From positions 124,001 to 188,000 of the forward strand of contig NZ_AP018786.1 in the NCBI RefSeq assembly GCF_003609995.1: a stretch of DNA of 64,000 bases. Direction: 5' to 3'. The notes below the pieces were generated by a model, which was not told the origin of the DNA, searched no databases, and worked only from the letters and a program-made list of their open reading frames with translations. Shown here piece by piece: positions 54,716 through 64,000 of this stretch. The DNA comes from Sutterella megalosphaeroides. Its GTDB lineage: Bacteria; Pseudomonadota; Gammaproteobacteria; Burkholderiales; Burkholderiaceae_F. How positions within the stretch are numbered: position 1 is the stretch's first letter; each line of letters starts with the position of its first letter. The position numbers were made by a program, and so were the translations under genes.

Positions 54716-57373
54716 TTACGCTTCGGTCGGTTCGGCTGCCTTCTTTGCGGTCGTCTTGCGGGTACGCGTCGCGGTCTTTTTCGTCGCGGTTTTCGTCGTA
54801 CTCGCGGCCTTGGTGCGCTTCGTCGCCGTCTTGGGGGCTTCTTCCGAGGCCTCCTTTTCCGGCGCCGCTTCGCTCTCGACACCCTCGGCGCTCTTGGCGG
54901 CCTTCGACGTCTTTTCGCGCTTTTCGAATTCGAACGTCACGCCCTTCGTCTTGTCGAGGACGAGATACGCGTTGAAGGGACGGTTGGTGCGCTTCGACAC
55001 AAACCCTTCGAGGAGCGGCGTACGCTTGTTTTCGCAGAGCGCGACGACTTCGGCGCACGAAATCGGACGCTGCAGAATGACCTTGCCGGTGCGCATCGGG
55101 CAACGCTTTTTATCGCTGCCGAGCGCGTGTTCGCACACGTAGTAGTCGCCGTGTTCGATGACGCGCCCGTGGCAGAGCGGACAGGTGGCGATCTGCGTCG
55201 AGGCGGCGATTTCCTCTTCGGTCACCTCGGGGCGCTCTTCGAAGTCGAAGCGCATGCCCCATTCGCCGGTTTCCTTGTCCTTGGCCAAAATCACCTCGCC
55301 CTCGAAGGGGAAGCCGCGCTTGCTGATGAAGCCCGAAAGCGGACCGACGTGGTGCGTGGCGAGCAACTCTTCGACCTCTTCGGGCTCGAACGCGCGGCCC
55401 GACGGATGCTTCGGGAGCGAAAAACCGCACCCTTCGCCCGTACACGCGAAACGCTTGTAGTTTTCGACGATTTCGCCGCCGCAGGCCGGGCAACGGTTGC
55501 GGAAGTGAATCGGGTTGACGATCGGAACGCTGTCGCCCTCGTACTGCTTGGCCGCGGAAACGATCGTTTCCGTCATGCGACGGATTTCGTCCATGAAAAC
55601 GTCGCGCGACACGGCGCCGCTTTCGATCTGAGCGAGCTTCTGCTCCCACTCGGCCGTGAGCTTGGGTTGCGTGAGTTCGTCGATGTGGAGCCCGCGCACG
55701 AGCTGCATCAGCTGGAAGGCCTTCGCGTTGGGAATGAGATCGCGCCCGTCGCGGCGCAGATACTTCTGCTCGATCAGACCTTCGATCGTCTGAGCGCGCG
55801 TTGCCGGCGTGCCGAGCCCCTTTTCGGCCATCGCGTTGCGCAGTTCGCCCGTCTCCAGTTTCTTCCCCGCGGATTCCATCGCGGAAAGGAGCGTCGCGTC
55901 GTTGTAACGGGCGGGCGGACGGGTCGCGTCCTGCTTGGCGTTGATGTCGTTCGTGCGCACGGTTTCGCCCTCCGTCACCGGACAGAGGTCGCTCTGCGTC
56001 TTTCCGCCGCGGCCCGCGACTTCCATCCAGCCCGGCGTCACGAGCACCTTGCCTTCGGTCACGAAGCGGTCTTCGCCGACCGTCGTCGTGCGCGTCGTCA
56101 CGTCGAATTCCGCCGCGGGATAAAAGACCGACATGAAGCGGCGAACGACGAGGCCGTAGATCTTCTGTTCGGTTTCGTCGAGCTCCTTCGGAAGCTCCCC
56201 GGTGGGAATGATGGCGAAGTGGTCGCTGATCTTCGTGTTGTCGAAGACGCGCTTGTCCTGCTTCACCCAGCGGTTCTTCACGATCGTGCCCGCAAACTTC
56301 GCGTAGTCGCCGAGGTGCCCGAGGTGCTCGAGCGTCTCGTACACGGTCGGGATGTAGTCTTCGGGCAGCGCGCGGGCATCCGTACGCGGATAGGTGAGAA
56401 CCTTGTGGCGTTCGTAGAGGCGCTGTGCGATCGCGAGCGTCATTCGGGCTGGGAAGCCGAAGCTGCTGTTCGCTTCGCGCTGCAGGCTCGTGAGATCGAA
56501 GAGCGCGGGCGACATCGAGGTCGAGCGCTTCTTCGCTTCCGTCACGACCCCCGACTGCCCGCGGCAGCGTTCGACGATGCGAAGCGCTTCTTCTTCGCTC
56601 CAGAGGCGTTCGGCCTTGAGTTCCGGCGCCTGGCCCTTCGTTTTGACGAACTTGGCGTCCTGCCAGAGGCTTTCGTACTCGCCCGCCGCGGCACCGAAGA
56701 CCGCCTTGACGGTCCAGTAGGGCTTCGAGACGAAGTGGTGGATTTCCTCTTCGCGCGCGACGACGATGGCGAGCGTCGGCGTCTGCACGCGCCCGACCGT
56801 CGTGAGGAAAAAGCCCCCGTCCTTCGAATTGAACGCGGTGAGGGCGCGCGTGCCGTTGATGCCGACCAGCCAGTCGGCCTCCGAACGGCTACGGGCGGCC
56901 GCTTCGAGGGGCTTCATCTCTTCGTCGGTACGAAGGTTTTCGAACGCCTTGCGAATCGCCGCGGCCGTCATCGACTGCAGCCACAGACGACGCACGGGCT
57001 TCTTGCAACGCGCGGCCTGCATGATGTAGCGGAAGATCAGTTCGCCTTCACGCCCCGCGTCGCATGCGTTGATGATGTCGGTGACGGTGCGGCTGCGCAT
57101 CTTGCGCGCCAGCGTCTCGAATTTCGTCACCGATTTCTTGATCGGTCGCAGATCGAAGTGCGGCGGAATGACCGGCAGATTGGCGAACGACCAACGGCCG
57201 CGCTTGACGTCGTACTCTTCGGGAGCGGCGAGCTCCAGAAGATGACCGACGGCCGACCCGATGAGCATGGTGTCGCTCACCCAGAAGTCTCCGTCCTTTT
57301 TAAATCCGCCGAGCGCTTTGGCGATGTCGCTCGCAACCGAAGGTTTTTCGGCAATAACCAGTGTTTGGCTCAT
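54716..57373 (-). CDS. topB: DNA topoisomerase III (TopB)
   Basis: The 885-residue type IA topoisomerase has a TOPRIM domain (LVIAEKPSVASDIA, then DAGREGELIFR). The active tyrosine lies in KVLTYPRTDAR. Two C-terminal cysteine clusters (CPACGG and CPLCHG) look like zinc fingers. TopB decatenates replication intermediates with single-strand passage. The last 70 residues are Lys/Ala/Thr-rich, probably a DNA-contacting tail. The ATG at 57373 is set by the family start. dprA lies upstream on the same strand. Confidence 0.93.
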   Translation of the reverse strand: MSQTLVIAEKPSVASDIAKALGGFKKDGDFWVSDTMLIGSAVGHLLELAAPEEYDVKRGRWSFANLPVIPPHFDLRPIKKSVTKFETLARKMRSRTVTDIINACDAGREGELIFRYIMQAARCKKPVRRLWLQSMTAAAIRKAFENLRTDEEMKPLEAAARSRSEADWLVGINGTRALTAFNSKDGGFFLTTVGRVQTPTLAIVVAREEEIHHFVSKPYWTVKAVFGAAAGEYESLWQDAKFVKTKGQAPELKAERLWSEEEALRIVERCRGQSGVVTEAKKRSTSMSPALFDLTSLQREANSSFGFPARMTLAIAQRLYERHKVLTYPRTDARALPEDYIPTVYETLEHLGHLGDYAKFAGTIVKNRWVKQDKRVFDNTKISDHFAIIPTGELPKELDETEQKIYGLVVRRFMSVFYPAAEFDVTTRTTTVGEDRFVTEGKVLVTPGWMEVAGRGGKTQSDLCPVTEGETVRTNDINAKQDATRPPARYNDATLLSAMESAGKKLETGELRNAMAEKGLGTPATRAQTIEGLIEQKYLRRDGRDLIPNAKAFQLMQLVRGLHIDELTQPKLTAEWEQKLAQIESGAVSRDVFMDEIRRMTETIVSAAKQYEGDSVPIVNPIHFRNRCPACGGEIVENYKRFACTGEGCGFSLPKHPSGRAFEPEEVEELLATHHVGPLSGFISKRGFPFEGEVILAKDKETGEWGMRFDFEERPEVTEEEIAASTQIATCPLCHGRVIEHGDYYVCEHALGSDKKRCPMRTGKVILQRPISCAEVVALCENKRTPLLEGFVSKRTNRPFNAYLVLDKTKGVTFEFEKREKTSKAAKSAEGVESEAAPEKEASEEAPKTATKRTKAASTTKTATKKTATRTRKTTAKKAAEPTEA

Positions 57374-57452
57374 GATGAGTCCGATCGAATAAGGAAGTGT
57401 TCGTCGCCCTGTACACCAGCGTAGACGGGAGCCAAGATCGGCGAAGGCCGCA

Positions 57453-58334
57453 TTATGCAAGATTTTTGAGGTCGCCGAGTACATCTTCGGCAGATTCCGC
57501 AAGCGTAGCGCCGTTGCGAATCAACCGATGGGGCCCCTTCGAGTAGGGCGAATGAATGCTCCCGGGGACGGCAAAAACACTCCGACCCATCTCGCCCGCC
57601 GTGCGCGCCAGGCGCATTTCAGGCGAGCTCGTCTCCGCGGCAACCAGCAGCACCGCATCGGCTGCCGCTATGTAAACCGCGTCTCGGCGCTCGATCCGCT
57701 CGGGCGTTACACCCTCCTCGGGAAACGCTTCGGCCAGAAGCAACCCTCCCGAAGCGAGCACCGCGCGCTGCTCCTCGAGGGCCGTCGCCGGGTACACCCG
57801 ATCGGGTCCGGTGGCAAGAACAAGTATCGTACCCGAAGGCGCCGCGCGTGCGACGCTCAATTCGAGGGGCGTCGCGGTGCGTTCGATCAGAGCGACCTTG
57901 CGCGCGACGAGCGCCTTTCCTAGTTCGACCCCCGTGGCGATACTTTCGGCATCGACGTGCTCCGAACCGATCACGGCCACGGTTCTGCGCCCGAGGAGCC
58001 CCGCGTTGCCGCGCGCGAAAAGCACGATCGGCGGACGGTCGCATTGCAAGAGCGCCTGCGGGTAGAGGGGACTCGTAAAGGGGAGCAGAAACGCGTCCTC
58101 GTGCCGCGCGAGCCACGCGAGCGCCCGATCGACGCTCTCGTCTTCGGCGCCCCGCCCGAGGCGGCGCACTTCGTCCGCAACCTCGGCCCCCTCACGCTTC
58201 GCTACGGTCCCGTAGTCCGATGCGAAAACCGCTTCGGGGAGTTCCGCATCCCGCAAAAGCCGCACCGCCGCCGCGGCGCTCAAGCGCCGCGCACGCGCGA
58301 GCCGCAACCACGCCCGCTTTTCGTTCGTATCCAT
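57453..58334 (-). CDS. dprA: Degenerate DprA/Smf-like protein
   Basis: This 293-residue protein resembles DprA, which loads RecA on incoming single-stranded DNA. The C-terminal PGSIHSPYSKGPHRLIRNGA segment and the GPDRVYPA motif are clear. But the GSR and SGxARGID motifs of the nucleic-acid pocket are replaced (GSEH and IERTATPLE). The winged-helix tail seen in E. coli Smf is also missing. Activity is therefore doubtful. Its place next to topB and def supports the family call. The ATG at 58334 has a GGTGAGG site. Confidence 0.85.
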   Translation of the reverse strand: MDTNEKRAWLRLARARRLSAAAAVRLLRDAELPEAVFASDYGTVAKREGAEVADEVRRLGRGAEDESVDRALAWLARHEDAFLLPFTSPLYPQALLQCDRPPIVLFARGNAGLLGRRTVAVIGSEHVDAESIATGVELGKALVARKVALIERTATPLELSVARAAPSGTILVLATGPDRVYPATALEEQRAVLASGGLLLAEAFPEEGVTPERIERRDAVYIAAADAVLLVAAETSSPEMRLARTAGEMGRSVFAVPGSIHSPYSKGPHRLIRNGATLAESAEDVLGDLKNLA

Positions 58335-58513
58335 CACCAGCCTCACCTTTTCCCGCGACACGCGCGAAAACCGCCCGTCGGAGAATTTCTCGCGGCGCTC
58401 CGCCCTATAATCGTCGGTTCCGCACGGCGCGACGCGCCGTCGCTCAACTTTGTTCGTTCACTCACACTTAAGCACGAGTCGCCCTGCGAAGGCAACCGTG
58501 TTGGAGGCTTTTC

Positions 58514-59050
58514 ATGGCCGTTTTGCCGATCGTCCAGTATCCGAACGTCGCTCTTTCGAGCCGCGCCGAACCCGTGACGGAATTCAACGAAGAGCTCAAG
58601 CAACTCGCCGCCGACATGACGGAAACCATGTACGCGGCTCCGGGCGTCGGCCTCGCCGCCAATCAGGTGGGCGTGCTCAAGCGCATCGTCGTCATTGACG
58701 TGTCGGAAGACAAGTCGGATCTCAAGGTTCTCGTCAATCCGAGCGTCGTCGAGCACAGCGACACGCTGAAGGACTACGAGGAAGGGTGTCTCTCCCTCAA
58801 GGGGCTCTACGAGCACGTCAAGCGCCCCGATCACGTTCGCGTCCGCGCCCAGGATCTCGACGGCAACCCCGTCGAATTCGAGGCCGAAGGCATTCTCGCC
58901 GTTTGCGTTCAGCACGAGATCGATCACCTCGACGGCGTGGTCTTCATCGACCACCTGAGCCGCCTCAAGAAGGACCGCGCCTGCCAGAAGCTGCGCAAGC
59001 TTCGTCTCAACGACAAGAAGAAGGCGCAGGAAGAGGCCGAAGAGCGCTGA
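58514..59050 (+). CDS. def: Peptide deformylase
   Basis: The 178-residue enzyme has the three deformylase motifs: GVGLAANQVG, EGCLS and QHEIDHLDG. The Cys and two His bind the metal. It removes formyl from nascent N-terminal methionine. The fmt gene that adds the formyl group lies a kilobase downstream, as in many bacteria. Its C-terminal tail is Lys/Glu-rich. Confidence 0.96.
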   Translation: MAVLPIVQYPNVALSSRAEPVTEFNEELKQLAADMTETMYAAPGVGLAANQVGVLKRIVVIDVSEDKSDLKVLVNPSVVEHSDTLKDYEEGCLSLKGLYEHVKRPDHVRVRAQDLDGNPVEFEAEGILAVCVQHEIDHLDGVVFIDHLSRLKKDRACQKLRKLRLNDKKKAQEEAEER

Positions 59051-59066
59051 GCGCCCGAAGGCGCCC

Positions 59067-59951
59067 TTACACGGGGTGTCGGTTCATGAAGGCCGCCATG
59101 CGCGCGCCGAGCGTCTCCATGAAGGCCCACGGGAGCTGATGCCCCATCCCCTCCACCGCCCAGAGTTCGGCGCCGGGAATGAGCTCGGCCGTTTCGCGTC
59201 CGGCCGAGAAAGGCAGGAGCGGATCGGCCGTCCCGTGAACGACGAGCGTCGGGGCCCGAACCCGTCGGAGTTGTTCGGAGCGGTCGCCGCTGGAAAGAAG
59301 CGCCACCACCTGACGGAAAACCGCGGAAAGATCCCGATCGAAATTCGGCAGCTGTTCGAGGTAACGATTCAATTCGTCCTCGGTCACCGGATACGCGGGC
59401 CCCGAAAGCACCCGAAGCGTTTTGAGGATCTGCTCGCGGGGCGTTTTTCCGCGGGGTCTCAGAATCGACCAGATGGTTCCGAACTTCCCGAGCCCGGTTC
59501 GGGGGTTGCCGCTCGCGGAGGAAATCGACGTGAGCGTTGCGACGCGATTGGAACTTTGCACGGCAAGCGTCTGCGCGATCATTCCGCCCATCGACACGCC
59601 GGCGACGTGCGCGCGGCGAATGCCGAGTTCGTCGAGCAGCCGCAACGCGTCGAGCGCCATGTCTTCGAGCGCGTATTCGCCCACGACGGGGCGGCGCAAA
59701 AGCGTGCGGCCGATCGCGCGGGCGACGTCCGCGCCCGTGACGTGCCAATCCGTCATGCGACTCGACGCGCCCGAATCCCGGTTGTCGGGCGCAATCACCT
59801 GATAGCCGCGGGCCACAAGCGTTTCAACGAGGGGCAGCGGCCAGGCTTCTTTCGGCATGCCCAACCCCTGGATGAGGAGCACGGCGGGCGCGTCGGGCTC
59901 GCCCCAACGGGCGTACGCGTAATCCAATCCGTGGCTTTGAAAAACCGGCAT
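59067..59951 (-). CDS. Alpha/beta hydrolase
   Basis: The 294-residue protein has an alpha/beta hydrolase fold with the nucleophile in GVSMGG, an aspartate in HGTADPLLP and a histidine in GMGHQLP. The substrate is unknown; the residues between do not match a well-known enzyme. It is inserted on the minus strand between def and fmt, which otherwise would be contiguous. An AAGGAG ribosome site precedes the ATG. Confidence 0.83.
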   Translation of the reverse strand: MPVFQSHGLDYAYARWGEPDAPAVLLIQGLGMPKEAWPLPLVETLVARGYQVIAPDNRDSGASSRMTDWHVTGADVARAIGRTLLRRPVVGEYALEDMALDALRLLDELGIRRAHVAGVSMGGMIAQTLAVQSSNRVATLTSISSASGNPRTGLGKFGTIWSILRPRGKTPREQILKTLRVLSGPAYPVTEDELNRYLEQLPNFDRDLSAVFRQVVALLSSGDRSEQLRRVRAPTLVVHGTADPLLPFSAGRETAELIPGAELWAVEGMGHQLPWAFMETLGARMAAFMNRHPV

Positions 59952-60147
59952 CTCGCTTTCTCCTTTCTTCTTTTGCGCGTGGGACCGCGGCCCGCCGTAC
60001 GGTCGGCAACGTTTCGGACGCCCCCGATTCGGTCGGACGTCCGCCCCGCCGTACGATAATAGTGGGATTCGTACCGTCCCCGATGCGTGGAACGCGACGC
60101 GTCGGGCGACGGGATCGAACACACAAACCCCTTCGAGGATTTTTTCG

Positions 60148-61101
60148 ATGAAAATCATATTCGCCGGAACGCCGGACTTCGCCGCCGAAGCCCTGAAGCA
60201 GCTCATCGAGGCCGGGCACGAGATCCCGCTCGTTCTCACGCAGCCCGACCGCCCGAGCGGCCGCGGGATGAAACTGACGCCCTCCCCCGTACGCGTCCTG
60301 GCCGAGTCGCACGGCATTCGCGTCGAAACGCCCCTGACGCTGAGCCTCAAGCGCGACCCCGAAGGCGCCGCCCTCATGCACGCCGAACTGAAGGCGGTCG
60401 ATGCCGACCTGCTCGTCGTTGCGGCCTACGGCCTCATCCTCCCGCAGGCGGTGCTCGACTGCGCCCGCGGGATCGGCAAAAAGGGCGACATCAAGGCCCT
60501 CAACATCCACGCGAGCCTCCTGCCGCGTTGGCGCGGCGCCGCGCCGATTTCGCGCGCGATCGAAGCGGGCGACGCCGAAACGGGCGTCACGCTCATGAAG
60601 ATGGAGCTCGGGCTCGACACTGGTCCGATGATCCGCAAGGTGACGACCCCGATCGCCGCCGACGACACGACGAGCACCCTGACCGAACGCCTCGGACGGC
60701 TCGGCGCCCGACTCCTCGTCGAAGCGCTCGAAACCCCGAGCGAACTCGACTGGGAAGTCCAGCCCGAAGAAGGCGTGACCTATGCCGAGAAGCTCCTCAA
60801 GCCCGAAAGTCACATCGACTGGACGGAGCCCGCCGACGCGCTCGCGCGCCGTTTGCGCGCCTTCACGCCGTTTCCGGGCATGCAGTTCGAGCACGCGGGT
60901 CTCGTCATCAAAGTCTGGGAAGCCGAATGCACGGCGGGCGACGCTCCCGCCGGCACCGTGCTCTCGACCGACGGCGCCCTGACGGTCGCCTGCGGCTCGG
61001 GCGCGCTTCGCATGACGGTGCTCCAGAAACCGGGCAAGCCCCGCATGGCCGCTTCCGCCGTTTTGCAGGGCGTGAGTTTCACTGTCGGTGAGGTGCTTTG
61101 A
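60148..61101 (+). CDS. fmt: Methionyl-tRNA formyltransferase
   Basis: The 317-residue enzyme has FAGTPDFAAEAL at the start and the formyl-THF motif NIHASLLPRWRGAAPI. A C-terminal OB-like domain follows. It formylates initiator Met-tRNA. It works with def upstream and overlaps or abuts rsmB downstream. A GATAAT -10-like box lies about 90 bases upstream. Confidence 0.96.
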   Translation: MKIIFAGTPDFAAEALKQLIEAGHEIPLVLTQPDRPSGRGMKLTPSPVRVLAESHGIRVETPLTLSLKRDPEGAALMHAELKAVDADLLVVAAYGLILPQAVLDCARGIGKKGDIKALNIHASLLPRWRGAAPISRAIEAGDAETGVTLMKMELGLDTGPMIRKVTTPIAADDTTSTLTERLGRLGARLLVEALETPSELDWEVQPEEGVTYAEKLLKPESHIDWTEPADALARRLRAFTPFPGMQFEHAGLVIKVWEAECTAGDAPAGTVLSTDGALTVACGSGALRMTVLQKPGKPRMAASAVLQGVSFTVGEVL

Positions 61102-61103
61102 CC

Positions 61104-62471
61104 GTGTCGGCCGATCTTTCCCCGCGCAAACCCCGCAAAAACCGGGATGCCGTTCCGCTTTCCGCGGTTCTCTCGGCCGCCGCGCTCGGCCGCCGTCTCA
61201 TGAAGGAAGAGGGTGCGTCGCTCGTGAGCGCCGTGGCCGCGGGTTCGAAGAACCTGCCCGAAGGCGGGCGCGGCACGCTCCTTGCGCTCCTTTACGGCGC
61301 GACGCGCCGCACCGCGACGACGAAGGCGTTGCTTGCGGAACTCCTCGAGCGCGCGCCCAAAGAGCCCGTGAGTTCGCTTCTCGAAGTGTCGCTTGCCGCT
61401 CTCCTCTCGGGCGAGTGGACCGGCTTTACGGTCGTCAATCAGGCGGTCGAAGCCGTGCGTTCGCACCGCTCCACGGAGCGCTTCGCGGGGCTCGTTAACG
61501 CAGTGCTTCGCCGTTACCTTCGCGAAACCGACAGCCTCCTTGCGCACGTTTCCGCCTCGCCCGAAGTGCGCTTCAACGCTCCGCTCTGGTGGATCGAGCG
61601 CATGAAGGCGGTCTACGGTCCCGAAGCCGAAGCCGTTCTCGAAGCGGGACTGCGTCATCCGCCCCTGACGATTCGCGTCAACACCCGAAAGACCTCCGTC
61701 GACGACTATCTGAAGCGCCTCGAAACCGCCGGGGTTCCGGCGCGCGCGCTCGGCCTCGACGCCGTTCAGCTCCTCAAGCCCTGTCCCGTCGAAGCGATTC
61801 CGGGCTTTGCGGAGGGCGTCGTTTCGGTGCAGGATGCGGGCACGCAGTTGGCGGCTCACTTCCTTCCCGTCTCGGACGGCGACGCCGTGCTCGACGCCTG
61901 TGCGGCTCCGGGCGGCAAAACCGCGCATCTCCTCGAAAAGCACCGTTGCTCGGTCACGGCCCTCGAAATCGACCCCGAACGCGCCCGCCGCATTACGGAA
62001 AATCTCGATCGACTCGGCCTGAACGCCGAGGTTTGCGTGGCGGACGCCTCCGACCTTGACACCTGGTGGTCGGGCAAGGCCTTCGACGCCGTGCTGCTCG
62101 ACGCCCCCTGCACCGCCTCGGGCGTGGTGCGTCGTCAGCCCGACGTTCCCTGGAACCGTCGTCCGGGCGACCCCAAGGCGCTCGCCAAGACGCAGCGCAT
62201 GCTCTTCAAGGCGCTGTGGCCCGTCGTCAAACCGGGCGGTCACCTGCTCTTTTGCACGTGCTCGATCTTCCCCGAAGAAGGGGTCGACCAGGTCGCGAAA
62301 TTCCTCGACGCCGCCCCGGACGCTTCGCTCGTTCCGCTCGGCGAAGGGCTTGAAGGTATGATGACGTTGTTGCCGACCGACGACGATCGGCCCGAAACCG
62401 ATCCGCGCCTGCCCGCCGTTCACGACGGGTTCTTCTACGCCCTTTTCCGAAAAACCGACCACCGCTCCTGA
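61104..62471 (+). CDS. rsmB: 16S rRNA m5C967 methyltransferase RsmB
   Basis: The 455-residue protein has a NusB-like N-terminal domain and a Rossmann methyltransferase with DACAAPGGKTAHLLE. DAPCTASGVVRRQPDVPW and the catalytic CTCSIFPEEG follow. It makes m5C967 in 16S rRNA. The GTG at 61104 is preferred over a TTG six bases earlier because the GAGG site lies 10 bases upstream. It is part of the fmt-rsmB-DUF4390-ntrY run. Confidence 0.94.
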   Translation: MSADLSPRKPRKNRDAVPLSAVLSAAALGRRLMKEEGASLVSAVAAGSKNLPEGGRGTLLALLYGATRRTATTKALLAELLERAPKEPVSSLLEVSLAALLSGEWTGFTVVNQAVEAVRSHRSTERFAGLVNAVLRRYLRETDSLLAHVSASPEVRFNAPLWWIERMKAVYGPEAEAVLEAGLRHPPLTIRVNTRKTSVDDYLKRLETAGVPARALGLDAVQLLKPCPVEAIPGFAEGVVSVQDAGTQLAAHFLPVSDGDAVLDACAAPGGKTAHLLEKHRCSVTALEIDPERARRITENLDRLGLNAEVCVADASDLDTWWSGKAFDAVLLDAPCTASGVVRRQPDVPWNRRPGDPKALAKTQRMLFKALWPVVKPGGHLLFCTCSIFPEEGVDQVAKFLDAAPDASLVPLGEGLEGMMTLLPTDDDRPETDPRLPAVHDGFFYALFRKTDHRS

Positions 62472-62485
62472 CGGTACGCGCCCTC

Positions 62486-63091
62486 ATGATCCGCCCGCAC
62501 ACCCGTTGCTTCCGCCGGACCGCGCTCGCCATCCTCATTCTCGGGACGGCGGCGTGGTCGACGTGTGCCCTCGCCGTGCAGGCCGCCTTCATGGGGGCGG
62601 AAATCACCCGCGACGAACCGGGGGAGCGCCCCGGTTTGTTCGTGGCCGCGCATTACGAATTCGACCTGCCCGCGCCGCTCCTTGACGTGCTGCACCGCGG
62701 GATCGCGCTCTACTTCGCGCACGAATTCCGTCTCACCTCGTCGCGCTGGTACTGGCTCGACAAGACGGTCGCGGACGAGACCTTCCTCGTTCGCCTTTCG
62801 TTCGACCCGCTCACGCGCCGGTATCGCGTGGGCTACAGCGGCCTTTCGCTCAACTTCGATTCGTTGGAGCAGGCGCTGCCGCTCGTTAAAAACATCCGTC
62901 GCTGGCGCGTGGCGCCCTCGGACACGATCGGCGACAGCCGCAGCTTCACGGCGCAGGTCCGATTCCATCTGGACACGACGAAGCTCCCGAAACCCATGCA
63001 GGTGACCACCGACGACTCGATCGAATGGTCGGTGGAAAGCGACTGGACGACGATTCGCATCGACCCGTCCGTCACCAACGACGGCGAGTGA
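62486..63091 (+). CDS. DUF4390 exported protein
   Basis: The 201-residue protein has a signal peptide (about residues 1-32) and resembles DUF4390. Its function is not known. In betaproteobacteria this gene regularly lies between rsmB and ntrY, as here, which is the main reason for the name. It precedes the kinase by 7 bases. Confidence 0.82.
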   Translation: MIRPHTRCFRRTALAILILGTAAWSTCALAVQAAFMGAEITRDEPGERPGLFVAAHYEFDLPAPLLDVLHRGIALYFAHEFRLTSSRWYWLDKTVADETFLVRLSFDPLTRRYRVGYSGLSLNFDSLEQALPLVKNIRRWRVAPSDTIGDSRSFTAQVRFHLDTTKLPKPMQVTTDDSIEWSVESDWTTIRIDPSVTNDGE

Positions 63092-63098
63092 GGAGCTC

Positions 63099-64000
63099 AT
63101 GCCGCACTGGTATCGCTACGCGCTCACCGCTTCGCTCGCCCTGGCCGCCATTTCGCTCTTCGGCCTCGCCGCCACGAGCTCCGACTCGCGGCTTTTCGAG
63201 CGCTGGTTTCCGCTTCTGATCGTCATCAACCGCGTGGTGGCGGTATTGCTCTTTGCGATCGTCGTGGCCATGCTGGTTCAGCTCTGGCAGCGCTTTCGCC
63301 GGCGGCGTTTCGGCGCCAACATGACGGTGCGCCTCGCGGGCGCCACGGCCGCACTGGCCGTCGTGCCCGCCCTCGTCATCTTCCTCGTCTCGAACGTCTT
63401 CATCTCGCGCTCGATCGACTCGTGGTTCGACGTGCGCGTCGAGCGCGCGCTCGAGTCGGGCGTCACCATCACCCGCGGCATCCTGCAGCAGCAGCAAAAA
63501 CAGACGGAACTCACGGCGCGCCACATGGCGGGGTTGCTTGCCAACACGCCGACGAGCCTCATCATGCAGGATCTGATGCGGCTCCTCGAAGGCCATCAAA
63601 GCCTCGAAGCGCTCGTCTTTCTCGGCGACGGCACGGCGGTGGCCGCAGCGGGCTCGCGCATCAACGTGATGCTGCCCGACCTGCCGACGGCCCAGCAGAT
63701 GCAGGTCGTTCGCTCGACGGGCATCTACAGCGTGATCGACGGCGACGTCTCCGACAAGGCCGAAGCTCTGCGAACGGACTCGCTCTCGATCCGGGTCATC
63801 CTTCCGCTCAACCCGCGCAACGACGAGACGACGTCGGAAGCGTCGCCCCCCGCCGCGCCCCGAGGACTCGCCGCGCCGCGCTCGACCCGCAATGCGGCGG
63901 GCGCGCAGCAGCTCTACCTCCAGATCATTCAGCCCGTCGACAACGAAACGGCTCAGAACGCGTCGGAACTTCTCGCGGGCTACCGCGACTACCAGACGCT
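63099..64000 (+). CDS. NtrY-like sensor histidine kinase (3'-truncated by the window)
   Basis: The first 300 residues show two to three membrane helices (about residues 7-24, 36-58 and 81-105) and a large extracytoplasmic or HAMP-linked region after. This is the NtrY layout. The kinase domains lie beyond base 64000. NtrY and NtrX form a nitrogen- or redox-related two-component pair in many betaproteobacteria. The place after DUF4390 supports the call. Confidence 0.8.
   Translation, partial: MPHWYRYALTASLALAAISLFGLAATSSDSRLFERWFPLLIVINRVVAVLLFAIVVAMLVQLWQRFRRRRFGANMTVRLAGATAALAVVPALVIFLVSNVFISRSIDSWFDVRVERALESGVTITRGILQQQQKQTELTARHMAGLLANTPTSLIMQDLMRLLEGHQSLEALVFLGDGTAVAAAGSRINVMLPDLPTAQQMQVVRSTGIYSVIDGDVSDKAEALRTDSLSIRVILPLNPRNDETTSEASPPAAPRGLAAPRSTRNAAGAQQLYLQIIQPVDNETAQNASELLAGYRDYQT

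Noticed and set aside
1-64000. CRISPR arrays, tRNA genes, prophage or insertion sequences
   Set aside because: No regular spaced repeats, tRNA-like cloverleaf segments, integrase or transposase genes were found by eye.

Overview
The window is a dense, high-GC stretch of a betaproteobacterial chromosome. Gene content and order fit the Burkholderiales: ftsEX-rpoH, envC-ctp-moeB, dksA next to a CobW GTPase, dapF-lpxL-lpxL-metK, ahcY behind an SAH riboswitch, and dprA-def-fmt-rsmB-DUF4390-ntrY. A Tat-exported [FeFe] hydrogenase with its maturases, an FNR-type site and a HemN-like radical SAM enzyme point to an anaerobic or microaerobic lifestyle. My best guess is the family Sutterellaceae, inferred from gene content only. 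I see no tRNA, rRNA, CRISPR, prophage or insertion sequence.

Layout. 0-8.9 kb: end of ftsE, ftsX, rpoH, trmL, an orphan NarL-type regulator, secB, a membrane rhodanese, envC, a C-terminal processing protease and moeB. FtsEX and its likely client EnvC lie within 5 kb. 9-17.4 kb (mostly minus strand): sppA, a HAD nucleotidase, dksA, a CobW GTPase, rlmI, dapF and two lipid A acyltransferases. 17.7-22.7 kb: metK, trpS and ahcY (the SAM/SAH cycle), then a folate cyclo-ligase. 22.8-28.6 kb: soluble lytic transglycosylase, cca, a DUF2905 protein, folB, ttcA and a CBS-pair protein. 28.6-28.85 kb: three parS centromere sites, the last inside the end of ppk2. 28.8-36.6 kb: ppk2, rsmI, an LpoA/LppC-like protein, an ABC-F ATPase and an acyl-CoA ligase.

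36.7-43.5 kb is the most distinctive part. A HemN-family radical SAM gene is followed by a terminator, then a 480-base gap with an FNR-type box. Next come hydA, hydB (Tat signal) and a cytochrome b, which should make a periplasmic [FeFe] hydrogenase coupled to the quinone pool. A strong intrinsic terminator separates these from hydF and hydE. The third maturase, hydG, is not in the window. HydA and HydF each carry an unusual residue in a metal-cluster motif.

43.6-64 kb: prfC, a uracil/xanthine permease, tex, a DUF1857 protein, amino-acid ABC transporter genes without an ATPase gene (aapJ-aapQ-aapM), a CorC/CNNM-type protein, topB, a degenerate dprA, def, an alpha/beta hydrolase, fmt, rsmB, a DUF4390 protein and the start of an NtrY-like kinase. 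Gaps are short; those over 300 bases are described in the feature list.
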